Part shown: positions 18,351 through 26,182 of the stretch, piece after piece
How the letters are laid out: each line of letters starts with the position of its first letter
Position numbering within the stretch: the stretch's first letter is position 1
Assembly (NCBI RefSeq): GCF_022919135.1
Contig: NZ_CP095049.1
Location: 2,174,501 to 2,238,500 of the forward strand
DNA: 64,000 nt
Direction: 5' to 3'
Source: Hymenobacter cellulosivorans
Lineage (GTDB): Bacteria > Bacteroidota > Bacteroidia > Cytophagales > Hymenobacteraceae
Position numbers and translations under genes: made by a program
Notes under the pieces: model-generated
What the model was told of the DNA's origin: nothing
Database searches by the model: none
The model's input: only the letters and a program-made list of their open reading frames with translations

Positions 18351-18362
18351 TACCAATTGGTA
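18351..18362. promoter_or_regulatory. perfect 12-bp palindrome upstream of an SDR remnant
   Basis: TACCAATTGGTA is self-complementary and is followed closely by GTGGGTACC. Sites of this TAC/GGTA type are common regulator operators in front of oxidoreductase genes. The sequence 25-32 bp downstream, GACCTTTG, resembles a -7 box. Confidence 0.4.
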
Positions 18363-18409
18363 ACGTGGGTACCGCCGGAGCACTTCGACCTTTGCAGTGT
18401 AATTCCACG

Positions 18410-18541
18410 ATGATGAAAGGCAATACAGTACTGACTGGCCGTAGCCGTTTTCTGGGGACGCGTGCCACCATCACCCTAGCGGAGACCGGCTATACCATAG
18501 CTGGTAGGCTGCTTTGCCTCAGGCTCATACTGGCAGCGTAA
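18410..18541 (+). pseudogene. remnant of an SDR gene N-terminus
   Basis: A 43-codon frame from ATG 18410 to TAA 18541 contains NTVLTGRSRFLGTRATITLA and ETGYTIAG, recognisably the first strand, glycine-rich loop and helix of a short-chain dehydrogenase (usual form TVLITGGSRGIG...ALAEAGY). The TGxxxGxG loop is damaged (TGRSRFLG) and the frame ends where a Crp-like gene begins. It could be a decayed SDR cut off by the arrival of the regulator gene, or a short peptide that merely looks similar. Confidence 0.45.
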
Positions 18542-18549
18542 GTAGTCCC

Positions 18550-19125
18550 ATGGAAAATCTACGCAAGGCATTCGGGTTCGGGGGCGTGCTGAGTGCCGAC
18601 GAAATTGCCCATGTAACCGGCCAGTTTGTACCGCAGCATTTGCGGGCAGGCGAGCATTTCTTTGCCCCGGGCGACTACCCCAACCAGCTAGGCTTCGTCA
18701 GCACCGGGGTATGTCGGCTCTACCTGGTGGGCCGGGAGCCGGAAGAAGAAGCCACCCGGTGCTTCATTCGGCCCCACCAGTTTATCCTGGACCTAGAGAG
18801 CTTTCATAGCAACCAGCCTACGCAGGTCGGCATTCAGGCCCTCACGGCGTGCGAGCTGCTGCTGCTTGACCGGCGTACTTGGCAGCAACTCGTGGTGGAA
18901 AGCCCTAAGCTATTCATCCTCAGTAAGCTGCTAACGGAAGTGGCTCTGCTCAACAACCTGAAGGATAGTGATTTTCTGCATTTCGGGACGGCTAAGCAAA
19001 AATATCAGGAGTTCGTTAAGCGCTACCCCGACCTGGTCCTGAGTGTGCCGCAACACTACATAGCGTCTTATCTGGGTATTACCCCACAGTCGCTCAGCCG
19101 CATCCGCAAAAGCACAGGTAGCTGA
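18550..19125 (+). CDS. Crp/Fnr-family transcriptional regulator
   Basis: A 191-residue protein. ATG 18550 is preferred to an in-frame TTG at 18514. The N-terminal two-thirds is a cyclic-nucleotide-binding-type beta barrel (GEHFFAPGDYPNQLGFVSTG). The last 40 residues hold the helix-turn-helix (IASYLGITPQSLSRIRK), as in many Bacteroidota Crp-like regulators of about 190 residues. No Fnr-type cysteine cluster is visible. An SDR gene follows about 105 bp downstream on the same strand and is a plausible target. Confidence 0.82.
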   Translation: MENLRKAFGFGGVLSADEIAHVTGQFVPQHLRAGEHFFAPGDYPNQLGFVSTGVCRLYLVGREPEEEATRCFIRPHQFILDLESFHSNQPTQVGIQALTACELLLLDRRTWQQLVVESPKLFILSKLLTEVALLNNLKDSDFLHFGTAKQKYQEFVKRYPDLVLSVPQHYIASYLGITPQSLSRIRKSTGS

Positions 19126-19230
19126 TGGGTATGCCTCTCTGATAGTCTGGGCAATCTGGCCGGTGCGGTCCCAGCGTTCGGATAGGTGATTTAACAAGGC
19201 TTTTTTCATTTTGTAAACTCAGCATCTTTC

Positions 19231-19950
19231 ATGGCACAGGTTGTTCTTATTACGGGTGGCACGATGGGGATTGGTCTTGGTTTAGCGAAAGCCTTCCTGG
19301 CACAGGGTGCGGCTGTCGCAGTCTGTGGCCGGTCTAAGGAAGCCCTCGAAAACTTTTCCCGGACCTACCCGAATGCGCTGGCAATCCAAGCCGATGTGAC
19401 CAATGCGGCGGAGCGGGCCGCCATGCTGAACCGGGTAGCGGAGCGGTTTGGGCAGCTCGATGTGCTGGTCAATAATGCCGGCCGTTTCATCGAGCGGGAC
19501 TTTACGACCGGGGTTGACCCGACAGCAGACCTGGAACAGGAGGTTGCGCTTAATCTGACGGCCCCCATCCAATTGACCAGTGAAGTCCTCGTCCGCTGGC
19601 CCGCCCTTACGGCACTCGTGTTCGTCACCTCCGGCTTTGCATTAGTATCTCCTACGCGGGCACCGACCTACGGGGCGGTAAAGGCTGGCCTGCATGGCTT
19701 TGCCGAAGGGCTGCGCCGACAGCTTGCGCCGAAGGGAACTCACGTGCTGGAACTGCTACCGACCACTACGGACACTCCCAGCACCGCTCACGAAACGCGG
19801 AAGAAAATGACCGTAGAGGAAGTGGCAGCAGTCACACTTAGGGCGCTAGCGCAGCGGCAGCCTATGGCATTGCCGGGACCCATGAAGCTGTTGCCAACGC
19901 TGCTGCGGATTGCACCACATGCGGCTAGTCGCATGGTTGCTAACATCTAA
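19231..19950 (+). CDS. short-chain dehydrogenase/reductase (DltE-like)
   Basis: A 239-residue classical SDR: coenzyme loop TGGTMGIG (residues 8-15), NNAG at 81-84, catalytic S134, Y147 and K151 (YGAVK). It is a soluble NAD(P)H-dependent oxidoreductase closest in style to the DltE/COG3967 group; the substrate is unknown. A Crp-like regulator precedes it and a damaged SDR start precedes that, hinting that this regulator/SDR unit replaced or was inserted beside an older SDR. Confidence 0.85.
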   Translation: MAQVVLITGGTMGIGLGLAKAFLAQGAAVAVCGRSKEALENFSRTYPNALAIQADVTNAAERAAMLNRVAERFGQLDVLVNNAGRFIERDFTTGVDPTADLEQEVALNLTAPIQLTSEVLVRWPALTALVFVTSGFALVSPTRAPTYGAVKAGLHGFAEGLRRQLAPKGTHVLELLPTTTDTPSTAHETRKKMTVEEVAAVTLRALAQRQPMALPGPMKLLPTLLRIAPHAASRMVANI

Positions 19951-20125
19951 TGGAGAGCATAAAAAAGCGGGGTAAGCTTAAGATGTACGCATCAGACGCA
20001 GAAGCAAGACCTATAAATTGCTCACCAGTGCGAAGCCACTGAAGGCTAAGAACCTACCGCTCTACATGCGACTGTTGGACTAAACCTTTAACCAAGGCTT
20101 ATATTGCCAGCAGTTTGCGCGTGTT

Positions 20126-21166
20126 ATGTCTCTAACTGGGTTCTGGAAATCGTTTTGGCCTGTCTACTTGGTAGCCCTGGCCCTGCTGTGGGGCAATTCT
20201 TACCGGATGCTGGTCAACCACTCGGCCAGCTATACCATTGATGAGCACAGCTACCTGCAGATGGCGCAGGGCAATTTCGACGTCAACGTCACGCACCGCT
20301 ACCGGGTACTTCTGCCGCTGGCGGCGGGCTCGATTACCCGAATACTAGCCGGGCCAACTGACTTAACTACCAACGGGGCCGGCCCCTCCCCGTTGAAGGC
20401 CAGCTTTTTTGTCATCAATACGCTGGTACTGGCCGCAGCCGGGCTCTACCTCTTCCGTCTGGCCCGCGCCCACGGGGCCGCAGCCGGCCCGGCGCTAATC
20501 GGCATGGCTGCCGTCATTACGTGCGGCGCGGCGGCCTACGTGACGGGCTTCGTGCTAGTGGACAGCGCCGTGGTACTGATGGTAGTGCTTCTGTACTATG
20601 CCCTGACCGTGCGCTCGGGCCCACTGCTGCTGGCCGTGACCGTGCTGGCTCCGGTGCTGAAGGAATCTTTCATTCTATTTCTGCCCCTGGTACTGCTATA
20701 CGGTGGCTTTGTGCCGCTGTGGCAGCGGCTGCTGGCTCTGCTGGGCGCTGCCGCCCTAGTAGCAGGGCTGCACGCCGTGGTAGATGCCCTGGCCCCGCCC
20801 ACTGCCTTAGGCAGCGTAGTCAATGCACTGAAACACGGCAATAATATGCTCAGCAACCTGCGCTGGCTGTTTTCTGCCCGAGGCTTATTTATCTGCAGTG
20901 GGGTGTATGGGCTCTTCAATCTGGTGCTGCTGGCTGGGTTCTGGGGCGGGAAGCAGGCCCGGCAACAGTGGCTGGCCCAGCTCCGGCTGCCGCTGGCTGG
21001 CTTTGTGCTGGCCATTGTGCTGGTACACATGCTGCTTTCGGGCGAGATGAGTCGGATGCTGCTGCTGGCGGCACCCGTGGTGAGCACCGCCGTGGCCTTG
21101 ATTATAGACCGACACCCGTTGTTCACGGAGCTGCGCCGCCTGCTGCCGACCCCGCTGGCCAACTAG
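20126..21166 (+). CDS. multi-pass membrane protein, GT-C-like
   Basis: A 346-residue protein with about nine or ten hydrophobic segments. An early acidic/aromatic loop, ASYTIDEHSYLQMAQ (about residues 34-49), sits where GT-C glycosyltransferases carry their catalytic acidic residue, followed by RYRVLLPL. No strong family match is recognised. An acyltransferase gene starts 30 bp downstream, so the two may act in cell-envelope glycan decoration. Confidence 0.5.
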   Translation: MSLTGFWKSFWPVYLVALALLWGNSYRMLVNHSASYTIDEHSYLQMAQGNFDVNVTHRYRVLLPLAAGSITRILAGPTDLTTNGAGPSPLKASFFVINTLVLAAAGLYLFRLARAHGAAAGPALIGMAAVITCGAAAYVTGFVLVDSAVVLMVVLLYYALTVRSGPLLLAVTVLAPVLKESFILFLPLVLLYGGFVPLWQRLLALLGAAALVAGLHAVVDALAPPTALGSVVNALKHGNNMLSNLRWLFSARGLFICSGVYGLFNLVLLAGFWGGKQARQQWLAQLRLPLAGFVLAIVLVHMLLSGEMSRMLLLAAPVVSTAVALIIDRHPLFTELRRLLPTPLAN

Positions 21167-21196
21167 CCACTTACCGTTCCTTGCTCCCCTCGCCTG

Positions 21197-22333
21197 ATGC
21201 CGCTGTACCCGTCCGCGCCCGTTGATGAGACTTCAACCAAACCCACTTACCGGCCGGAGCTGGATGTTTTTCGGGCAGTTGCCATTCTGCTGGTGCTGGT
21301 TTCGCACTGGTTTCCGGCCACTAACTCCTGGCTGGATCTGGGCGGAGTGGGGGTAACGGCCTTTTTCGTGCTCAGCGGCTTTCTCATCACCTCGGTTCTG
21401 CGGCGGGCGGCGCCCCAGGCTACAGGTACTGGCAAAGGCCGGGTTGCCTTCTCGTTCTTTGTCCGGCGGGTTTTGCGCCTGTTGCCTGCCTACTATTTTG
21501 CTTTGCTGCTGGCCTGGGGACTGAAGTTGCCCTATATGCAGGGAGCCTGGCAGTGGTTTGTGCTGCACGGGGCCAATATATTTCTGTTTCGGCAGCAGCA
21601 GTGGGGTGAAGGCATGGGCCATTTCTGGTCCTTGGCAGTAGAGGAGCAGTTTTACCTTTTCTGGCCCGCAGTTATCCTGTTGCTACCGCGCTGCTGGCTA
21701 GGAGTGGGGCTTACGCTACTCGTGGTTACGGGTCCTCTGATCCGCTGGTGGCTGTTGCAGCGCACCGGCACCACTTTCGCGCTCATTCTTACGCCCGCCT
21801 GCCTCGACCTCTTCGCGCTGGGCGCTGGCCTTAGCCTGGTGCTGGAAAAACGGCCTCTCTCAACCCGCTTCTGGCTGGGAGTGGCGTTGTTCAGCGTCGG
21901 CCTGTATTGCATGCTGAGTGCCAATAAATTTGCCGCGTGGTTTGCCTTCCTAGGGCCTTCCTGTATGGCTCTGGCCGCGGCTGCCGGCATTGCCCTGGCT
22001 CTTACTACTGCTTCCCAGCCCACCCGGTGGCTGCTGCGGCAACCCCTTCTCGTGACTATCGGGCGGCTAAGCTACGGACTGTATCTGTATCATCTGTTTA
22101 TGCCCGTCATCCTGCACCGGGGGCTGCATCACCTGGGCGGTTTAGTTGCGCAGGGGCGTTACTATCAAGCTTTCCTGGCCTGGGAAACTACCGGTTGGGC
22201 CGGGGCCGTCATGGCGCTAATGTTACTGGCTCTGGCGCTCTTCTCCTGGCAGGTTATCGAACAGCCCTTCCTGCGTTTGCAGCGCTTTTTTCCGTATGGA
22301 AAAGCGCAGACCCAGGCCCTGGACAAGCAGTAA
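21197..22333 (+). CDS. acyltransferase 3 family protein (OafA/YrhL-like)
   Basis: A 378-residue integral membrane acyltransferase. Family signatures: YRPELDVFRAVAILLVLVSH at the N-terminus with the conserved histidine, FFVLSGFLIT, and FWSLAVEEQFYLFWP around residue 145. About ten membrane segments follow. These enzymes move acetyl or other acyl groups onto cell-surface sugars. It is probably co-transcribed with the GT-C-like gene 30 bp upstream. Confidence 0.88.
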   Translation: MPLYPSAPVDETSTKPTYRPELDVFRAVAILLVLVSHWFPATNSWLDLGGVGVTAFFVLSGFLITSVLRRAAPQATGTGKGRVAFSFFVRRVLRLLPAYYFALLLAWGLKLPYMQGAWQWFVLHGANIFLFRQQQWGEGMGHFWSLAVEEQFYLFWPAVILLLPRCWLGVGLTLLVVTGPLIRWWLLQRTGTTFALILTPACLDLFALGAGLSLVLEKRPLSTRFWLGVALFSVGLYCMLSANKFAAWFAFLGPSCMALAAAAGIALALTTASQPTRWLLRQPLLVTIGRLSYGLYLYHLFMPVILHRGLHHLGGLVAQGRYYQAFLAWETTGWAGAVMALMLLALALFSWQVIEQPFLRLQRFFPYGKAQTQALDKQ

Positions 22334-22489
22334 GCTGATTCTCTGTTCGGCAGCGGAGCTTTTTGGCAATGGGTTAGTAGAGCACACTTTAAGCTAGATA
22401 ACAGCCGCGGGTTGAGTACCAGAATGGCCAAATAATAAGCTGGACCGTACACGGCTATAGACTTTTTGTTTCCTAGCCCTGTTTGAATT

Positions 22490-22723
22490 ATGAAAACTAC
22501 CCTCTGCCTTCTCGTGCTGCTGGCTGCCGCAGGATTCAGTAACGCCCAAACAGCCCCGACGCAAACCGCTACTACCCAGACCTCCACCACGACAGCCGCT
22601 CCCCAAACCACTCAAGCCACCCAGGCGAAGCGCACTGTCACGACGCGCCGCAAGCCCGCCCCAACTGCCACGCGGCGTACCACAACTACGCACAAAAAAA
22701 CCACCGAGCGTAAAGGCTTGTAA
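22490..22723 (+). CDS. small secreted Thr-rich protein with a basic tail
   Basis: A 77-residue protein with a signal peptide ending SNAQ. The mature part is almost all Thr, Ala, Gln and Pro, then turns Arg/Lys-rich (RRKPAPTATRRTTTTHKKTT). No domain is recognised. Composition and layout (signal peptide, Thr-rich body, basic end) echo the protein at 17711-18220. Confidence 0.65.
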   Translation: MKTTLCLLVLLAAAGFSNAQTAPTQTATTQTSTTTAAPQTTQATQAKRTVTTRRKPAPTATRRTTTTHKKTTERKGL

Positions 22724-22763
22724 GAAGCTGGCCTGGCTGCTAAGCCACGTTTGAATGATACCC

Positions 22764-22801
22764 AAAAAAGCCCGCCGGAAGCAGTTCCGGCGGGCTTTTT
22801 T
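22764..22801. terminator. bidirectional intrinsic terminator
   Basis: A-run, GCCCGCCGGAA stem, 4-base loop, mirrored arm and T-run. It lies between two converging genes (ending at 22723 and 22824) and reads as a terminator on both strands. Confidence 0.92.
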
Positions 22802-22823
22802 GGGTATTTGTAAGCGGCTGTCC

Positions 22824-23180
22824 TTAGGAGCGTTGGCCCTGCAAGTCGGAGCCAAGGCGCAGCAGCAAGTCGCCGATGGCACGCACGTCGGCCTGCTGCT
22901 CGGGGCTGGCCTGGAAGGCGTACTGCGTAGTCTGGGAACCCAGTAGGCTCAGGGCGCGGCCAATGGCAGCCCCGTCGAGCTTGGGTGCCGTCAGCATCGA
23001 CTGCAGGTTGCCCAGCTCCCGGGCAATGTCCTGCAGGGCTGGAATGCCGCTCTGCAGAAATTCCTGCTGCCAGGCTTCCGTGTTGTCCATGGCGGCGCTG
23101 ATGGGAATGCTGGTCAGGCCTTGTTTGAGGGCCGCAATGGTATTGGCAAGGTGGTTTTGGGGCAGGGTGTCGTTAGCCAT
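22824..23180 (-). CDS. uncharacterised 118-residue cytoplasmic protein
   Basis: It starts at ATG 23180 (MANDTLPQNHLANTIAAL); the longer open frame to 23459 overlaps uvsE and is spurious. Mostly helical, no signal peptide or membrane segment. It contains LQSGIPALQDIARELGNLQS and an ending LLLRLGSDLQGQ. It lies 35 bp after the uvsE stop on the same strand, so is likely co-transcribed. No family is recognised. Confidence 0.65.
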   Translation of the reverse strand: MANDTLPQNHLANTIAALKQGLTSIPISAAMDNTEAWQQEFLQSGIPALQDIARELGNLQSMLTAPKLDGAAIGRALSLLGSQTTQYAFQASPEQQADVRAIGDLLLRLGSDLQGQRS

Positions 23181-23215
23181 GAGGCAGAAAGGAATAAGGA
23201 AAAAGGAAAGATAAA

Positions 23216-24130
23216 TCAGGAAACGGACCCGGCTTCGGCGGCTACCAGTTGCAGCTCGCGCAGTACGCTCACGGCCCGGCAGGCACTGGCTTCCTTGTCC
23301 TTTATTTCGAGCATGATATCCACGTCGAGGCCGTGCAAGTGGGTTAGGAATTCGCGGAACAGCTCTTCTTCCAGCGTGCTGGTGTGTTTGCCTTTTCGTT
23401 CGCCCACCTGCTGGGAGCTGTAGTCCATCATCAGCACTCCGTCGCGCTCGGGGTGCCAAGTGCCAGCGGCCAGTTGCAGGGCCTCGGCCATGGGCTCACC
23501 GTGGTTGAGGCACTCGTGGTGGAAGTTGTCGAACAGAATCGGAATGCCCACGGCCTCATGCACCCGCAGGCAGTCGCGCAGACTGAAAAGCCGGTCGTCA
23601 TTTTCAATAACCAGGCGGCGCTGCACTGCCACCGGCAGCTCCCGGTAGGTGGCAATAAACCGGCTGATGGCCAGGTCCCGGTCGCCGTAAAGGCCGCCGA
23701 CGTGGATCTGAAGTTTGGCCGTGCTGTCGAGGCCCATCAAATCGAGCATCGAGCCCTGGTACACCAGTTCGGCAATGCTACGCTCCACAATGTCGGCACT
23801 GGGTGAGTTGAGCACCACAAACTGGTCGGGGTGAAACGAGATACGCATGCGCTGGGCCTTAACGTAGTCGCCGATGGCCCGAAACTCACTGGCAAAGCGC
23901 GTTTGCCACGGAAACGTGTTGATGGGGTGGGAGCCAAAGGGCACGATGCCCGAGCTGATGCGGAAAAAGCGCAGCTCATTGGCTACGTTGTACTCCAGAA
24001 TCCGCTGCAGGCACAGCAAGTTGCTGGCCACGGCCAATTCTACCCGTTCCGCCGAATACGACGCCAGCCGAAACGTGGCCGACGAGGTGCAGTCCAACGA
24101 TTCATTTACGCAAGGATACCCGATTCTCAT
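23216..24130 (-). CDS. uvsE: UV damage endonuclease
   Basis: A 304-residue UvdE/UvsE enzyme. It nicks DNA immediately 5' of UV photoproducts and some abasic sites, starting an alternative excision repair route. The TIM-barrel metal ligands fall in SFHPDQFVVLNS (H100), QIHVGGLYGD (H143), VIENDD (E176) and DNFHHEC (about D201-H205). The start MRIGYPCVN is typical of the family. Length is normal. Confidence 0.92.
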   Translation of the reverse strand: MRIGYPCVNESLDCTSSATFRLASYSAERVELAVASNLLCLQRILEYNVANELRFFRISSGIVPFGSHPINTFPWQTRFASEFRAIGDYVKAQRMRISFHPDQFVVLNSPSADIVERSIAELVYQGSMLDLMGLDSTAKLQIHVGGLYGDRDLAISRFIATYRELPVAVQRRLVIENDDRLFSLRDCLRVHEAVGIPILFDNFHHECLNHGEPMAEALQLAAGTWHPERDGVLMMDYSSQQVGERKGKHTSTLEEELFREFLTHLHGLDVDIMLEIKDKEASACRAVSVLRELQLVAAEAGSVS

Positions 24131-24220
24131 ACGCCGGGTGTACGCGGGCCGAAAACGGAGGTTGTTTTTTAATGCGGGGGACTGTGCGAATGTGGGAGAA
24201 TGGGAGAAATAAAAAGAGCC

Positions 24221-24377
24221 TGTCCTTGGGAGCAGAGCGAAGCTATTCCGGCCGCTGAAATGTGCGGAGCTACCTTCACTGAAAAGCCCTTTATCGGTGG
24301 TTCGATAAAGGGCTTTCTGAGCAAAGGACGTAACTACCTTCGCCGAGGACAGATTATGCGCTGTGCTCGTAAGGACA
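24221..24377. repeat. family B dispersed palindrome, copy B3
   Basis: TGTCCTT (24221-24227) and AAGGACA (24371-24377) bound a degenerate palindrome whose centre is a perfect 14-bp hairpin, AAAGCCCTTTATCG (24283-24296) with CGATAAAGGGCTTT (24303-24316). It shares the end motifs and central AAAGCCCT...AGGGCTTT hairpin with copies at 51054 and 54709 but its arms are more diverged. It fills most of the 24131-24431 spacer. Confidence 0.65.
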
Positions 24378-24431
24378 CATGACGTATTAGCGCCTCAGCT
24401 CCTTCTCCACATTCACACAGTAAAAACAACC

Positions 24432-25102
24432 CTACTCATACCCGCGGTTGTCTTTGAAGTTGCGGTTGTATTTCTGGCGAGCTTTTTCGGCGGCTTCGGC
24501 TTTTTCCTGGGCCTGGATGGCCTCCATTTTGCGCCGTTCCTGGCCCGCGCGGGAAAACTGGTCGTAAATCAAGCTGATGGGGCTGGCTAGCGTCGGAACC
24601 GGGGCGCGGGGGGCAATGGTATCCACCGGGAACAGGGGCTTGGGTGGGGGCGGGCGGCGTACGGCGTTGGCCGGGGGCGTAGGCCGGCGCACATTGCGCA
24701 AGGCCCGGTTGATAACGGCCCGGTCGGGGCGGCCTTCCTGAATGCGTACCTCGCCGAGCTGAATACTGTCGCGCACCAGGTAAATCTGCACGATAATCTG
24801 CGACAGGCCCGTGCGGTCCAGCGGGAGGCGCTGGGGCTTGAAACCCACCGCCCGGAACAACAGCGTGTCGGTATTGGCCACGGTAATGCTGAAGTCGCCT
24901 TCATTATTGGCTACCGTGCCCTTGTTGGTGCCCTGCACAAAAACGGCCGCGCCAGGAATGGCTTTACGGTCTTTGGCCCCGAAACGGTACCTGTCACCCG
25001 GACCTGGGCCGTAGCCACAGTGGCCCACACGAGCAGGCCGGCCAGTAGGTGCAGGGCCCGGGCGGAGCATACGTGTTTTAGTACTTGAGCGAAACCCTTC
25101 AC
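24432..25102 (-). pseudogene. exported CarboxypepD_reg-like protein with a -1 frameshift after the signal peptide
   Basis: The N-terminal frame (GTG 25102; ATG 25192 is an alternative) encodes a signal peptide, LHLLAGLLVWATVATAQ, then VRVTGTVSG. The rest, AKDRKAIPGAAVFVQGTNKG onward, is in another frame. Adding one G to the GGGG run (reverse strand, 24977-24980) joins them into one protein of about 220 residues: signal peptide, carboxypeptidase-regulatory-like beta sandwich (NEGDFSITV...LLFRAVGFKPQ), proline-rich linker and a charged helix. Such proteins are common periplasmic or outer-membrane components in Bacteroidota. The break may be a base-calling error. Confidence 0.65.
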
Positions 25103-25293
25103 AAAACGGATAAGAATGCAAACTATGGGCAAGGTAGTCACCAATGGAGCCCAAACTACCGGGTACCGTTGCAGGTAACGGTGTCGAAACAACGAAAAAA
25201 ATCCCGCAAAGGTGCAGATCCGGCCGCGCCGAATGATTCCCGCCGCTGGCTTCGCAGTTCCTGGGCTAGTAAAGAACCCAACCCAATGGCCGT

Positions 25294-25327
25294 AAAAAAA
25301 GCCCGATCGACCAGACCGGGCTTTTTA
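25294..25327 (-). terminator. intrinsic terminator after the Lys-tailed lipoprotein gene
   Basis: AAAAAAAGCCCG and CGGGCTTTTT flank an 11-base loop, 30 bp beyond the stop of the minus-strand gene. Confidence 0.75.
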
Positions 25328-25355
25328 TCTACTGGGGCGGAAGTTTAGCAGCTTC

Positions 25356-26027
25356 TTACTCCGTTTTGGTTTTGGTGCCGTCGGCATCCTTGGTTTTCAC
25401 CTTGCCGTTGTCTTTCACCTTGAGCTTGTTGCCTTCAGCGTCTTTGGCCTTGAGCTTCTCCAGCTGGGTACCGCCCTGCATTGAGCCGCTGGTCGAGCCA
25501 CTCGTCGACGCGTTGTCAGTCGTCGTGGTGGTCGTGCTCATCTCGGTGGTGCTCATGTTCGAGTCATCCGTGTTCGACGACATGGCTGAGTTGTCGTCCA
25601 TGTAGTTCGACTCGTCGTAGGTCGCACGGTTGGTTTCGTAAGCCTGATACTGGGTCGGCTCGGTGAAAATCGACTTGAACTCGGTATCTGTCTGCGTGTT
25701 GGCCTCGCGCATGGCAGCAGCCATACCCGTGGTATCGGTCGTGTATTGGTTACGCAGCTCACCTAGGCGACGGGCGCGGTTGTAGTAGGCCATCCGCACG
25801 CGCGACACTGTGGCCGTGTCCTGGATTTTCATGTCCGAGGCCATGCGGGTGGCAATAGTATTGGCCCGGGTGCGGTACTGGGTATCCATGTCGCTGGTGT
25901 TCATGGCTGTGCCACCAGCAGCGTCGGTGGTGGTTGTGGTCGTGGCAGTATCGGTAGTCTTTTCCTGCGAGCAGGCCGCCATTGTGAGTGCACCAGCACA
26001 CGACAAGAGCAAGAGTGTCTTTTTCAT
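25356..26027 (-). CDS. lipoprotein with Thr-rich spacers and a Lys/Asp repeat tail
   Basis: A 223-residue protein with lipobox MAAC (residues 16-19). After a Thr-run comes a helical region (about 45-130, MASDMKIQDTATVSRVRMAY, MAAAMREANTQTDTEFKSIF) and a Ser/Thr/Asp-rich linker. The tail is KLKAKDAEGNKLKVKDNG followed by more KxK-D-DG units. The helical part resembles small stress-type lipoproteins of unknown function. The tail echoes that of the protein at 17711-18220. Confidence 0.7.
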   Translation of the reverse strand: MKKTLLLLSCAGALTMAACSQEKTTDTATTTTTTDAAGGTAMNTSDMDTQYRTRANTIATRMASDMKIQDTATVSRVRMAYYNRARRLGELRNQYTTDTTGMAAAMREANTQTDTEFKSIFTEPTQYQAYETNRATYDESNYMDDNSAMSSNTDDSNMSTTEMSTTTTTTDNASTSGSTSGSMQGGTQLEKLKAKDAEGNKLKVKDNGKVKTKDADGTKTKTE

Positions 26028-26125
26028 ATGAAGAGAGGTCGAGAGTTGTGAGAGAAAGCAAAAATGAATGAGGGCATATACGCGGCAGTAAAATGCGCGG
26101 TTACTTCAGCTTGGATTAGAAAATA

Positions 26126-26161
26126 AAAAAAGCGACTAGGAATAATCCTAGCCGATTTTTT
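26126..26161 (-). terminator. terminator after the metallophosphoesterase gene
   Basis: An A-run, CTAGG...CCTAG core stem and T-run, read on the minus strand, 22 bp past the stop at 26183. Confidence 0.65.
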
Positions 26162-26182
26162 CAGAGGAATTACTTGTCGGAC

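Noticed and set aside
18514..18549. TTG start extending the Crp-like regulator
   Set aside because: The added residues overlap the SDR remnant and are not part of the family; ATG 18550 fits better.
19979..20083. Short frame reading SKTYKLLTSAKPLKAKNLPL, possibly the end of a transposase or integrase
   Set aside because: Too short (about 34 codons), no start codon and no recognisable family motif. The rest of the 19951-20125 spacer shows nothing.
22824..23459. 211-codon frame extending the 118-residue gene into uvsE
   Set aside because: The first 93 residues are the antisense-frame reading of uvsE's coding sequence in a shifted frame; ATG 23180 is the sensible start.
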